From: SIG480 sp045546975
GTDB taxonomy: Bacteria > Bacillota > Clostridia > Oscillospirales > JAAYXM01
DNA length: 64,000 bases
Reading direction: 5' to 3'
Assembly: GCA_045546975.1 (NCBI GenBank)
Contig: JAZQDV010000010.1
Location: 1 to 64,000, forward strand
Shown here: in pieces, positions 22,226-29,366 of the stretch
Numbering within the stretch: the first letter of the stretch is position 1
How the letters are laid out: every line of letters begins with the position of its first letter
The notes under the pieces: model-generated
Told to the model about the DNA's origin: nothing
Seen by the model: the letters and a program-made list of their open reading frames with translations, nothing else
Database searches by the model: none
Made by a program: the position numbers and the translations under genes

Positions 22226-22779
22226 AGATAACATTGCTCGGAGATTCGATAAGAATGCTCGGCTACGGAAACATGGTACCGCAGCTTCTCGGTGACGAAT
22301 TTGAGGTGTGTCAGCCAAACGACAACCACCGCTTTTCGAAATTCACATTAAGAGGTCTTTTTGATTGGGAAGAGCTCATGCGCGGGAGCAGGATTGTTCA
22401 TTGGAACAACGGACTCTGGGATGTAAGCAATCTCTTTGGAGACGGACTCTTTACACCGGAAGAGGAGTATGTCACAAATATGCTTCGTATCGCAGACGTA
22501 CTCACGAAAAGGTATGAGAAGGTAATATTTGCAACAACCACTCCTGTAAAAGAGGCATATCCTCATTCAAATACCGCAGACATCAAGAGATATAACTCAA
22601 TCATAGTTCCGCTTCTTGAGGAAAAGGGAATTATTATAAACGACCTGCATTCACTTGTGGAAAAGGATATTGAAAGCTATATCACGGATGATAACATCCA
22701 TCTCTCAGATGAGGGGACAAAAGTGTGCGCGAAGCAGGTTGCAAAGGTAATCCTTGATGTTGCAAAAACATTGAAATAA
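22222..22779 (+). CDS. SGNH/GDSL-type hydrolase
   Basis: 185 residues. GDSIRM near the N-terminus carries the nucleophilic Ser, WNNGLWD the Gly/Asn positions, and DDNIHLSDEG near the end the Asp/His pair. It is cytosolic with no signal peptide, and is an esterase or deacylase of unknown substrate. It is co-transcribed with the amidohydrolase. Confidence 0.75.
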   Translation: MKITLLGDSIRMLGYGNMVPQLLGDEFEVCQPNDNHRFSKFTLRGLFDWEELMRGSRIVHWNNGLWDVSNLFGDGLFTPEEEYVTNMLRIADVLTKRYEKVIFATTTPVKEAYPHSNTADIKRYNSIIVPLLEEKGIIINDLHSLVEKDIESYITDDNIHLSDEGTKVCAKQVAKVILDVAKTLK

Positions 22780-22783
22780 AAGA

Positions 22784-22814
22784 AAAGGGCACAGACTTAG
22801 TCTGTGCCCTTTTG
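22784..22814. terminator. Terminator between the SGNH gene and tRNA-Gly
   Basis: Near-perfect palindrome AAAAGGGCACAGACT/AGTCTGTGCCCTTTT, active on either strand. Confidence 0.85.
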
Positions 22815-22817
22815 ACA

Positions 22818-22891
22818 TGGAGCAGGTAAAGGGAATCGAACCCTCCTCTCAAGCTTGGGAAGCTTGCATTCTACCGATGAACTATACCTGC
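22818..22891 (-). tRNA. tRNA-Gly (anticodon CCC)
   Basis: 74 nt with encoded CCA. Acceptor GCAGGTA/TACCTGC, anticodon stem CAAGC/GCTTG with loop TTCCCAA, T-loop GTTCGATTC. Confidence 0.95.
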
Positions 22892-22904
22892 AAAAGCAAG
22901 TGTT

Positions 22905-22933
22905 ATTATACCACGCAGGAAATGATAAGTCAA
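22905..22933 (-). promoter_or_regulatory. Promoter of tRNA-Gly
   Basis: Minus strand TTGACT (22928-22933), 17 nt, TATAAT (22905-22910). Confidence 0.85.
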
Positions 22934-22955
22934 ACGAATTATGTCGAGGGTAGGG

Positions 22956-23005
22956 TTGTCGCGGAAAGATAGTTATGCTATAATGATTTCAACGAAGTTG
23001 AAATC
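22956..23005 (+). promoter_or_regulatory. Promoter followed by a short hairpin
   Basis: TTGTCG (22956-22961), 17 nt, TATAAT (22979-22984) with TG before it. GATTTCAAC/GTTGAAATC (22985-23005) forms a hairpin at the expected transcript start. It probably serves the gene at 23211, with a leader of about 220 nt. Confidence 0.5.
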
Positions 23006-23132
23006 AATGAATAGTGAAAAGTGAATAATGAATAGTGAAGAATTAATGAACCAATGCTTTGAATTTGGATTAAAAGAAAATCCCAAAGTGATTTTCAACC
23101 ACAATCATTCATTATTAATTATTCATTTTATG
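23006..23132. repeat. AT-rich inverted-repeat element (MITE-like)
   Basis: The left part has tandem GTGAATAATGAATAGTGAA-type words; the right end (CATTCATTATTAATTATTCA) is roughly the reverse complement. TTTGGATT/AATCCCAAA pairs in the middle. It has the look of a small non-coding mobile repeat. No gene lies in 22892-23210 otherwise. Confidence 0.4.
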
Positions 23133-23210
23133 AGTGGCATCCAGATTATACAGTCTTTATAAAGCTTAACTGGTGGTTTGTAGTTTTACACTGTATTGAG
23201 GAGAGTAGAT

Positions 23211-23639
23211 ATGAAGAAGATGATTATAAGTGTTGCTTGTGTAATAATTGGGGTGATTCTTCTTTGTTTACCATATCAGATAAATAACCGTGCTTGCTCC
23301 AAGTATAGGAGTGAAATCGAAGCGAGTCTTGCAAATGTGGCGGATATCACTGTTTTACAAGTAGTCAATGGTTGTGGAAACAGTAGCGGAACCGGAGACC
23401 ATACTGATTTATACGTTGCTGCTTTGATTAAAGCGAATTCAGGAGAAGACGGTATAGAAAGAGCTTTTCCCGATGCGATGGATGTACGAGCTGTCGTTGA
23501 CGAGGGGGAGCGCACCCTGGCGATGGAACTAATAAACTTAAGTTTTGATGAAGAGAATTATGATGATAGTAAGAATCTTTACATTATCGAGTTTTCAAAG
23601 CGTACTCTGTTTTCTTCCCTCGATTTGAGAGGATGTTAA
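23211..23639 (+). CDS. Small membrane-anchored protein of unknown function
   Basis: 142 residues with one N-terminal membrane helix (about 4-22, MIISVACVIIGVILLCLPYQ) and a soluble domain containing VVNGCGNSSGTGDHTDLYV and LAMELINLSFDEENYDDS. GAGGAGAG lies before the ATG at 23211. It is flanked on both sides by repeat elements, and its codon use is more AT-rich than the core genes, which suggests an accessory gene. No family recognised. Confidence 0.55.
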   Translation: MKKMIISVACVIIGVILLCLPYQINNRACSKYRSEIEASLANVADITVLQVVNGCGNSSGTGDHTDLYVAALIKANSGEDGIERAFPDAMDVRAVVDEGERTLAMELINLSFDEENYDDSKNLYIIEFSKRTLFSSLDLRGC

Positions 23640-23661
23640 GACTGCTTGAAAGATAATAGAC

Positions 23662-23793
23662 AAAAAGCCTTCCCCTTGAGGGGAAGGGGGACCGCTTGCG
23701 GTGGATGAGGTGGAAAAGAAATAACGATTGCTACGCAATCTACACCTCACCACCGCCTACGGCGGAGCCTCTCCTCAAGGAGAAGCCTTTGGA
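23662..23793. repeat. Inverted-repeat element of the CCTTCCCCTTGAGGGGAAGG type (MITE-like)
   Basis: Imperfect terminal inverted repeats: AAAGCCTTCCCCTTGAGGGG on the left, and AAGGCTTCTCCTTGAGGAG as the complement of the right end. Inner arms GCGGTGGATGAGGTG and CACCTCACCACCGC also pair, with a small GATTGC/GCAATC hairpin in the centre. Such elements are common in Clostridia genomes. Confidence 0.7.
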
Positions 23794-23830
23794 AAGGCAT
23801 TTTGATCGTATGAATTTATCGGCGGTTTTG

Positions 23831-23869
23831 AAAAGCGCCGATAAAAAGCGCCGATAAAAAGCGCCGATA
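23831..23869 (+). repeat. Three tandem 13-bp repeats
   Basis: AAAAGCGCCGATA repeated three times without mismatch. ATCGGCG just upstream (23818-23824) can pair with any CGCCGAT, so alternative hairpins are possible. It lies about 30 nt before the SDR promoter. Confidence 0.85.
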
Positions 23870-23895
23870 AACCATTAAATTTTTTTGTCCCTAAC

Positions 23896-23926
23896 TTGAC
23901 AAAATCATATTATCATGTGGTTATCG
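23896..23926 (+). promoter_or_regulatory. Candidate promoter of the SDR/amidohydrolase pair
   Basis: Consensus TTGACA at 23896-23901; the -10 is imprecise (GTTATC or GGTTAT, 17-18 nt downstream). Assignment is tentative. Confidence 0.35.
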
Positions 23927-23962
23927 TAAGGTATGAGCCAGTCGCGAAAGGAGAAAAGAGTA

Positions 23963-24667
23963 ATGAAAGATAAGGTTTGTATTATAACAGGAGCCGGTGG
24001 AGGCATTGGCTCAGCAATAGCGGAGACTCTTTTTTCTTGCGGATTCAAGCTCGTTTTAATGGGGCGAAATGAAGAGAAACTGCAAAAAGTTGCAAATGGC
24101 AGAGAATGTCTTATTTTCCCCGGAGACTTATGCGATGATGAGTACATAAAGGAAACAATAGAAAAAACAGTTGAACTCTATGGTGGTATTGATTTCCTGA
24201 TCAATAATGCCGGAATTGCACAATCAAAGCCATTTGCGGAAATCTCCATGGAAGAATACGATATGATAATGGACACCAACGCGAGAGCGCCGTTTCTTAT
24301 GTGCAAAACAGCTCTTCCGTATCTTGAAAAGTCTTCCTGCGCAACGATTGTCAATATCGCGTCAGTAACGGCACATCAGGGCTATGCGTTGCAGAGTGCC
24401 TATGCCGCATCCAAACACGCGTTGCTTGGATTCAGCAAAGCTCTCGGCAAGGAATACTACGAAAAGGGCGTGAGGGTTCATGTCATAAGCCCCGGAGCCG
24501 TGTTTACGGATATGGTAAAGATTTCCCGTCCTGATTTGGCGGGGGAAGGTATGCTTCTTCCAAAGGACATTGCCGAAACGGTTCTGTATCTTATCAAAAT
24601 GCGCGGAAGTGCCTCTGTAGCAGATGAAATTCAGCTTCACAGAGAAAGTAAAGAACCGTTTATATGA
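23963..24667 (+). CDS. Short-chain dehydrogenase/reductase
   Basis: 234 residues, classical SDR: TGAGGGIG cofactor loop, DFLINNAGIAQ, Ser in NIASVTAHQG, and YAASKHALLG with the catalytic Tyr-Lys. The basic residues after the second strand (MGRNEEK) favour NADP(H). The substrate is unknown. AAAGGAGA precedes the ATG at 23963. It is followed by an amidohydrolase whose reading frame starts before this gene ends. Confidence 0.88.
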   Translation: MKDKVCIITGAGGGIGSAIAETLFSCGFKLVLMGRNEEKLQKVANGRECLIFPGDLCDDEYIKETIEKTVELYGGIDFLINNAGIAQSKPFAEISMEEYDMIMDTNARAPFLMCKTALPYLEKSSCATIVNIASVTAHQGYALQSAYAASKHALLGFSKALGKEYYEKGVRVHVISPGAVFTDMVKISRPDLAGEGMLLPKDIAETVLYLIKMRGSASVADEIQLHRESKEPFI

Positions 24668-24690
24668 TTTATGAGATAGGAGTAGATAAA

Positions 24691-25458
24691 ATGAGCTTTG
24701 AAATAATTGATTTTCATACGCACCCGTTTATAAAGCAAGAGGACAATCTTTGCTTCTATAAGGAAAGCCTTGAAATAGACAAAGACATATTTCTTGAGGA
24801 TACGGAGCGAGCGGGCATCTCAAAGTTTTGCGGCAGTGTCATATGCAGGAATATGTCAAACGGTTTTGAGTCGTTAAAAGAGGCAAACCGAGAAAGCTTA
24901 AAGCTCCGTGAAATGTATGGCGGAAAGTACATACCGGGATTTCATGTCCATCCCGACTATGTGGAAGAATCCATTAGTGAAGTGGAGTTTGCAGCACAAA
25001 ACGGCGTTAAAATAATCGGTGAGCTTGTTCCGTATATGCACGGCTGGGAGGACTATTCCTGTAAGGGATTTTCAGAGATTCTCAATACAGTTGCAAAACA
25101 CAACATGATTGTTAGTGTGCATACGATAAATTTTGAACAAATGGAGAAAATGGCATCAGAGCATAAGGATATAAAGTTCGTTTTTGCACATCCGGGTCAG
25201 AGAGAGGATGCGCTGACTCACATAAGAATAATGAAGAAGTGCGAGAATGTATATCTTGACCTTTCGGGCACAGGACTTTTCCGTTACGGGCTTCTGCGCC
25301 ATCTGTCAAAAGAAGGGCTCATCGAGCGGGTGCTGTTCGGCACAGATTACCCGATATGCAACCCTGTTATGTATGTAAACGGTGTTCTGGGAGAAAGAAT
25401 CCCCGATCACGAAAAAGAGCTTATCCTTGGCGGTAATGCAAAGAGGATTTTGGGATAA
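24691..25458 (+). CDS. Amidohydrolase-2 family metal-dependent hydrolase
   Basis: 255 residues: FHTHPFIK metal site, FHVHPDYV, SVHTINF, FAHPGQ and LFGTDYPICNP with the catalytic Asp. Paralogue of the protein encoded at 21413. The ATG at 24691 follows AGGAG; an ATG at 24664 overlaps the SDR end and is less likely. It probably acts in one pathway with the SDR. Confidence 0.82.
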   Translation: MSFEIIDFHTHPFIKQEDNLCFYKESLEIDKDIFLEDTERAGISKFCGSVICRNMSNGFESLKEANRESLKLREMYGGKYIPGFHVHPDYVEESISEVEFAAQNGVKIIGELVPYMHGWEDYSCKGFSEILNTVAKHNMIVSVHTINFEQMEKMASEHKDIKFVFAHPGQREDALTHIRIMKKCENVYLDLSGTGLFRYGLLRHLSKEGLIERVLFGTDYPICNPVMYVNGVLGERIPDHEKELILGGNAKRILG

Positions 25459-25495
25459 AAGAAACGACAACTTCCTGACGAAGTTGTCGTTTCTT
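25459..25495. terminator. Terminator before tRNA-Thr
   Basis: A 16-bp stem (AAGAAACGACAACTTC and complement) with a 5-nt loop, A- and T-flanked, usable from both sides. Confidence 0.9.
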
Positions 25496-25497
25496 TT

Positions 25498-25572
25498 TGG
25501 AGCTGGTGAGGGGATTTGAACCCCTGGCCTATTGATTACGAATCAATTGCGCTACCACTGCGCCACACCAGC
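25498..25572 (-). tRNA. tRNA-Thr (anticodon CGU)
   Basis: 75 nt with encoded CCA. Acceptor GCTGGTG/CACCAGC, anticodon stem ATTGA/TCAAT with loop TTCGTAA, T-arm GGTTCAAATCC. Confidence 0.95.
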
Positions 25573-25681
25573 AAGTAAAATACATTATAATATAAAATTT
25601 CTTTTCCGTCAATTGAAAAATGCAAAAATAAAAGTGATAATTTTTCCGGTAAAAATACTTGAATTTTTGTCGTGTTCGTTG

Positions 25682-25710
25682 TTGCGGAAAGGGAGAAGTT
25701 ATGTTATACT
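25682..25710 (+). promoter_or_regulatory. Promoter of prs
   Basis: TTGCGG (25682-25687), 17 nt, TATACT (25705-25710) with extended TG. A hairpin AAAAAGCAT/ATGCTTTTT (25712-25733) lies at the expected transcript start and runs into T6. Confidence 0.65.
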
Positions 25711-25761
25711 ATAAAAAGCATACGAATGCTTTTTTATAACAAAGGAAAAGGGGATAATCAT

Positions 25762-26952
25762 ATGACAAGCACATTCAGCGCCGCTCCGGACGATAGAATT
25801 CCTTATGCTCCGATAGGCATAATTTCACTTGAAAGTAGCCGTGAACTCGGAAACCTCGTTGATGCAAACCTTGTTCAGCAGAGACGCTACAATGTTGAGA
25901 ACGGAAATGTTCCGCTTCACTTTCCGGCATATCTTAGAGAGTCATATCTCATAGACCACGCAACGCCGAGATTTGCGTCGGGTGAAGGAAAGGCTATCCT
26001 TAAGGAAACTGTACGAGGATACGATTTGTATATTCTCGCAGACATAAGCAATTACAGTTGTACATATAAGATGTATAATATGGAATGTCATATGAGCCCT
26101 GACGATATATTCCAGGATATCAAGCGCGTTATCGCAGCTGTTGGAGGAAAGGCAAGACGCATCAACGTCATTATGCCGCTTCTCTATGAGAGCCGTCAGC
26201 ACAGAAAGGCTGCACGTGAGTCTCTTGACTGTGCACTTGCACTTCAGGAACTTGAGCATCTCGGTGTTGAGAACATCATCACCTTTGACGCTCACGATGC
26301 CCGAGTACAGAACGCAATTCCGCTTATAGGCTTTGAAAATGTACGTCCGACGTACCAGCTCATCAAGGCACTTTTGCGTGCTGTTCCCGATATTGAAATT
26401 GATAAGGAAAAACTTGTTGTAGTAAGCCCTGACGAGGGAGCTATGAGCCGAAGCCTCTATTTTGCAAGTATGCTTGGCGTAAACGTAGGTATGTTCTACA
26501 AGCGCCGTGACTATACTCAGCTTGTAAACGGCAGAAACCCGATAATCAGCCACGAGTTCCTCGGCGATTCCGTTGATGGTAAGGATGTATTCATTATTGA
26601 CGACATGATTTCCTCAGGCGAGTCTGTTATTGAGATTGCCTACGAGCTCAAGAAGAGAGGCGCAAAGCGTATCTTCGTCGGCGTAACCTTTGGTCTCTTT
26701 ACTGAGGGTACTGCGAACTTCGACAAGGCATACGCAGACGGTGCTATCTCAAAGGTATTCTCAACAAACCTCAACTACCACACACCCGATGTTCTCGCAG
26801 CACCGTGGTATGAAGAAGCGGATATGTCAAAGTTCCTCTCACTCATTGTTGACACAATGAACCACGACATTTCAATCAGCTCACTTTTAAGCCCGATTGA
26901 CAAGATTAAGCGTATTCTTGACAAGCATAAGGCTGAAATGGAAAGCAAGTAG
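25762..26952 (+). CDS. prs: Ribose-phosphate pyrophosphokinase (PRPP synthase), long form
   Basis: 396 residues, longer than the usual 310-320. It has NVIMPLLYESRQHR, FDAHDARVQNAIP, VVSPDEGAMSRS and the PRPP loop VFIIDDMISSGESV. It makes PRPP from ribose 5-phosphate and ATP for nucleotide, His and Trp synthesis. The extra length lies at the N-terminus and around the ATP loop, as in a clostridial subgroup. The ATG at 25762 follows an A/G-rich site. Confidence 0.9.
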   Translation: MTSTFSAAPDDRIPYAPIGIISLESSRELGNLVDANLVQQRRYNVENGNVPLHFPAYLRESYLIDHATPRFASGEGKAILKETVRGYDLYILADISNYSCTYKMYNMECHMSPDDIFQDIKRVIAAVGGKARRINVIMPLLYESRQHRKAARESLDCALALQELEHLGVENIITFDAHDARVQNAIPLIGFENVRPTYQLIKALLRAVPDIEIDKEKLVVVSPDEGAMSRSLYFASMLGVNVGMFYKRRDYTQLVNGRNPIISHEFLGDSVDGKDVFIIDDMISSGESVIEIAYELKKRGAKRIFVGVTFGLFTEGTANFDKAYADGAISKVFSTNLNYHTPDVLAAPWYEEADMSKFLSLIVDTMNHDISISSLLSPIDKIKRILDKHKAEMESK

Positions 26953-26976
26953 ACATAAAGAAAAGGAGCAGATACA

Positions 26977-28005
26977 ATGGCAAAAGTAGTAACCTTCGGT
27001 GAGATTATGCTCAGGCTCAAATCCCCGAATCTTGAAAGATTTTTCCAGTCACCGTCTTTTGAAGCGACTTTTGGTGGCGGTGAGGCAAACGTTGCAGTAT
27101 CCCTTGCAAACTACGGTATGGAGTCATCCTTCGTAACAGCTCTTCCGGCAAATGCAATCGGTGATGCCTGTGTCGCTGACGTTCGTTCTTTTGGAGTTGA
27201 CACAAAGGATATCATCCGCACCAATGGAAGAATGGGTATTTACTACCTTGAGACAGGCGCAAATCAGCGCGCATCAAAGGTTGTTTACGACCGTGAGTAC
27301 TCCGCTATATCACTTGCAAAACCCGGCGACTTTGACTGGGAAAAGATTTTTGACGGTGCCACATGGTTCCACATTACAGGTATTACACCTGCAATTTCAG
27401 AGTCCGCAGCAGAGCTTGCACTCCAGTCTGTAAAGGCTGCAAAGAAGCTCGGCGTTACCGTGTCCTGCGACTTCAACTTCCGCAAAAACCTCTGGAAGTG
27501 GGGTAAATCCGCTCCTGAGATTATGTGTGAGCTTGTGAAGTACGTAGATGTCGGTATCGCAAACGAGGAGGACTGCCAGAAGTCACTCGGCATAACAGTT
27601 GATGTAAAGGTCGAGGACGGCGTTCTTGATACTGCAAAGTACGAGGCTCTTGCACGCAAGGTGCTTGATGCTTATCCCGATATGAAGACACTTGCAATCA
27701 CCCTTCGTGAGAGCAAGAGTGCAGACACAAACGGTTGGTCAGCATGCCTCTGTGACAGAGATAACTTCTATCTCAGTCGCAAGTATATGATTACCGATAT
27801 TGTTGACCGTGTAGGCGGTGGAGACTCTTTCTCCGGCGGTCTCATCTACGGTCTCAACAACTACGAGAATAAGGAAGATGCTCTCAACTTCGCTGTTGCG
27901 GCATCTTGCCTTAAGCACTCTATCCCCGGTGACTATAACCGCGCAACTCTTTCTGAGGTCAAGGCTCTTATGGGCGGCGATGGTTCAGGCCGAGTTCAGA
28001 GATAG
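26977..28005 (+). CDS. kdgK: 2-Keto-3-deoxygluconate kinase (PfkB family)
   Basis: 342 residues. PfkB fold: FGGGEANVAVSLANYG, CDFNFRKNLW (KDG-kinase-like) and the C-terminal GGGDSFSGGLIYGL with the catalytic Asp. It phosphorylates 2-keto-3-deoxygluconate in uronate breakdown. It lies 24 nt after prs. Other PfkB sugars cannot be excluded, but DFNFR..LW and the GGGD loop favour KDG. Confidence 0.85.
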   Translation: MAKVVTFGEIMLRLKSPNLERFFQSPSFEATFGGGEANVAVSLANYGMESSFVTALPANAIGDACVADVRSFGVDTKDIIRTNGRMGIYYLETGANQRASKVVYDREYSAISLAKPGDFDWEKIFDGATWFHITGITPAISESAAELALQSVKAAKKLGVTVSCDFNFRKNLWKWGKSAPEIMCELVKYVDVGIANEEDCQKSLGITVDVKVEDGVLDTAKYEALARKVLDAYPDMKTLAITLRESKSADTNGWSACLCDRDNFYLSRKYMITDIVDRVGGGDSFSGGLIYGLNNYENKEDALNFAVAASCLKHSIPGDYNRATLSEVKALMGGDGSGRVQR

Positions 28006-28023
28006 GGGCAATATTTGCAAATT

Positions 28024-28052
28024 ACAGCAGTGGGGCATTCTCCCACTGCTGT
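28024..28052 (+). terminator. Terminator after kdgK
   Basis: ACAGCAGTGGG/CCCACTGCTGT with a 7-nt loop and TTTT after it. It lies only 19 nt before the next start codon. Confidence 0.75.
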
Positions 28053-28070
28053 TTTGACAGAGAGGTTAAT

Positions 28071-29021
28071 ATGAAGATAACGATACTTGACAAATGCACC
28101 GTTACAAACGGAGACGTTTCACTTGATGAGATTTCAAAACTTGGCGAGACCGCGTTCTTCGACCTTGTTCCGTATGAAAAGCTTCATGAAGCGATAGGTG
28201 ATTCCGATGCCGTTATATGCAATAAGGCGCAGATAACCCGCGAGGTTATGCAAAAGTGCAAAAATCTCAAATATGTGGGCCTTTTTGCAACGGGATACAA
28301 CAACATTGATATAGAATACGCACGCGAGCGGGAAATAGCCGTTGCAAATGTCCCAAACTACTCCACAACCGCAGTTGCACAGATGACATTTGCGATGATT
28401 CTTGCACTTTCAGGAAGTCTTTTTGACTACACAAAGTCAACGCGTGATGGGGACTGGGTGAGGTCAAAAACGTTTTCGTACTTTCCGTATCCTATCTTCG
28501 AGCTTGCCGGAAAGACTCTAGGTATCTTCGGATTTGGAGATATTGGTCGCGAGGTTGCGCGCATAGGCGAGGCGTTTCGTATGAACATCATTGTTTCAAC
28601 GCGCACACCGTCAAAGTGCAAGGAGTACGAGTGCGTATCCCGTGAAGAGCTTTTCCGTAGGGCAGATTTCCTCACGCTCCACGCGCCACTTAATACGGAA
28701 ACGGAGCGCATGGTAAACGATAAGACAATTTCACTTATGAAAAAGTCCGCCTTTATCATAAACACCTCACGTGGCGGCGTTATAGACGAGGACGCGCTTA
28801 CCCGTGCGCTTAACGAAGAAAGAATTGCAGGCGCGGGAATAGACGTACTCACCGTAGAGCCAATGCCCGACGGTAATCCGCTCATGACCGCGAAAAACTG
28901 TCTTATGACACCGCATATTGCATGGGCACCGATAGAAACGAGACTGCGTCTCATAACCCGTGTTGCCGAAAACCTCAAAGCATTTATTGACGGAAGCCCG
29001 ATAAACATAGTAAATAAATAA
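28071..29021 (+). CDS. D-2-hydroxyacid dehydrogenase (glycerate dehydrogenase-like)
   Basis: 316 residues. Rossmann motif LGIFGFGDIGREVA, Arg in NTSRGGVIDEDAL, and His in TPHIAWAPIETR. It reduces or oxidises 2-hydroxyacids such as glycerate/hydroxypyruvate with NAD(H). The WAP-I-E-TR end is typical of the HprA-like branch. It sits after kdgK and may serve sugar-acid metabolism. Confidence 0.85.
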   Translation: MKITILDKCTVTNGDVSLDEISKLGETAFFDLVPYEKLHEAIGDSDAVICNKAQITREVMQKCKNLKYVGLFATGYNNIDIEYAREREIAVANVPNYSTTAVAQMTFAMILALSGSLFDYTKSTRDGDWVRSKTFSYFPYPIFELAGKTLGIFGFGDIGREVARIGEAFRMNIIVSTRTPSKCKEYECVSREELFRRADFLTLHAPLNTETERMVNDKTISLMKKSAFIINTSRGGVIDEDALTRALNEERIAGAGIDVLTVEPMPDGNPLMTAKNCLMTPHIAWAPIETRLRLITRVAENLKAFIDGSPINIVNK

Positions 29022-29060
29022 CAGAAACAGGTTGTCAAAGACAACCTGTTTCTGTTATTT
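29022..29060. terminator. Bidirectional terminator
   Basis: A 17-bp perfect stem around AAA, between converging genes. Confidence 0.9.
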
Positions 29061-29324
29061 AAGAGCAAAATATATTGCAAATAAAACGGCAACGAATAGT
29101 GACGAGAGAGAAGCTGCGAGCAGTATCGAAAGCTTTTTCAGGGTACGTTTTTCCGGACAATTCTTCTTAACATACCCGTCAGCTAAAAGACACGCTTCCT
29201 TCAGAATGTTTTCTGCATTTACAGATGAGTCAGCGGTTTCGTTGAGAATAAAAATCGCCTCGTCAAAGATGCTGTTTATCGGTGTCTTGACAACCACAAC
29301 ACGCTTTGAAATTCCCTTTACCAT
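29055..29324 (-). CDS. Small membrane protein encoded beside spoIIE
   Basis: 90 residues. The N-terminal part MVKGISKRVVVVKTPINSIF with FDEAIFILNE is a pattern I know from clostridial proteins encoded near spoIIE. A C-terminal membrane helix lies at about 68-88. The start at 29324 follows GAGGTG, 42 nt after spoIIE. A sporulation role is inferred from the operon only. Confidence 0.6.
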   Translation of the reverse strand: MVKGISKRVVVVKTPINSIFDEAIFILNETADSSVNAENILKEACLLADGYVKKNCPEKRTLKKLSILLAASLSSLFVAVLFAIYFALK

Positions 29325-29366
29325 ATAAAACACCTCTGTTGTGAGTTTGTCCAAAAAGAATAAGCG

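Noticed and set aside
23831..23869. Start of a CRISPR array
   Set aside because: Units are 13 bp and directly adjacent, with no spacers and no cas genes.
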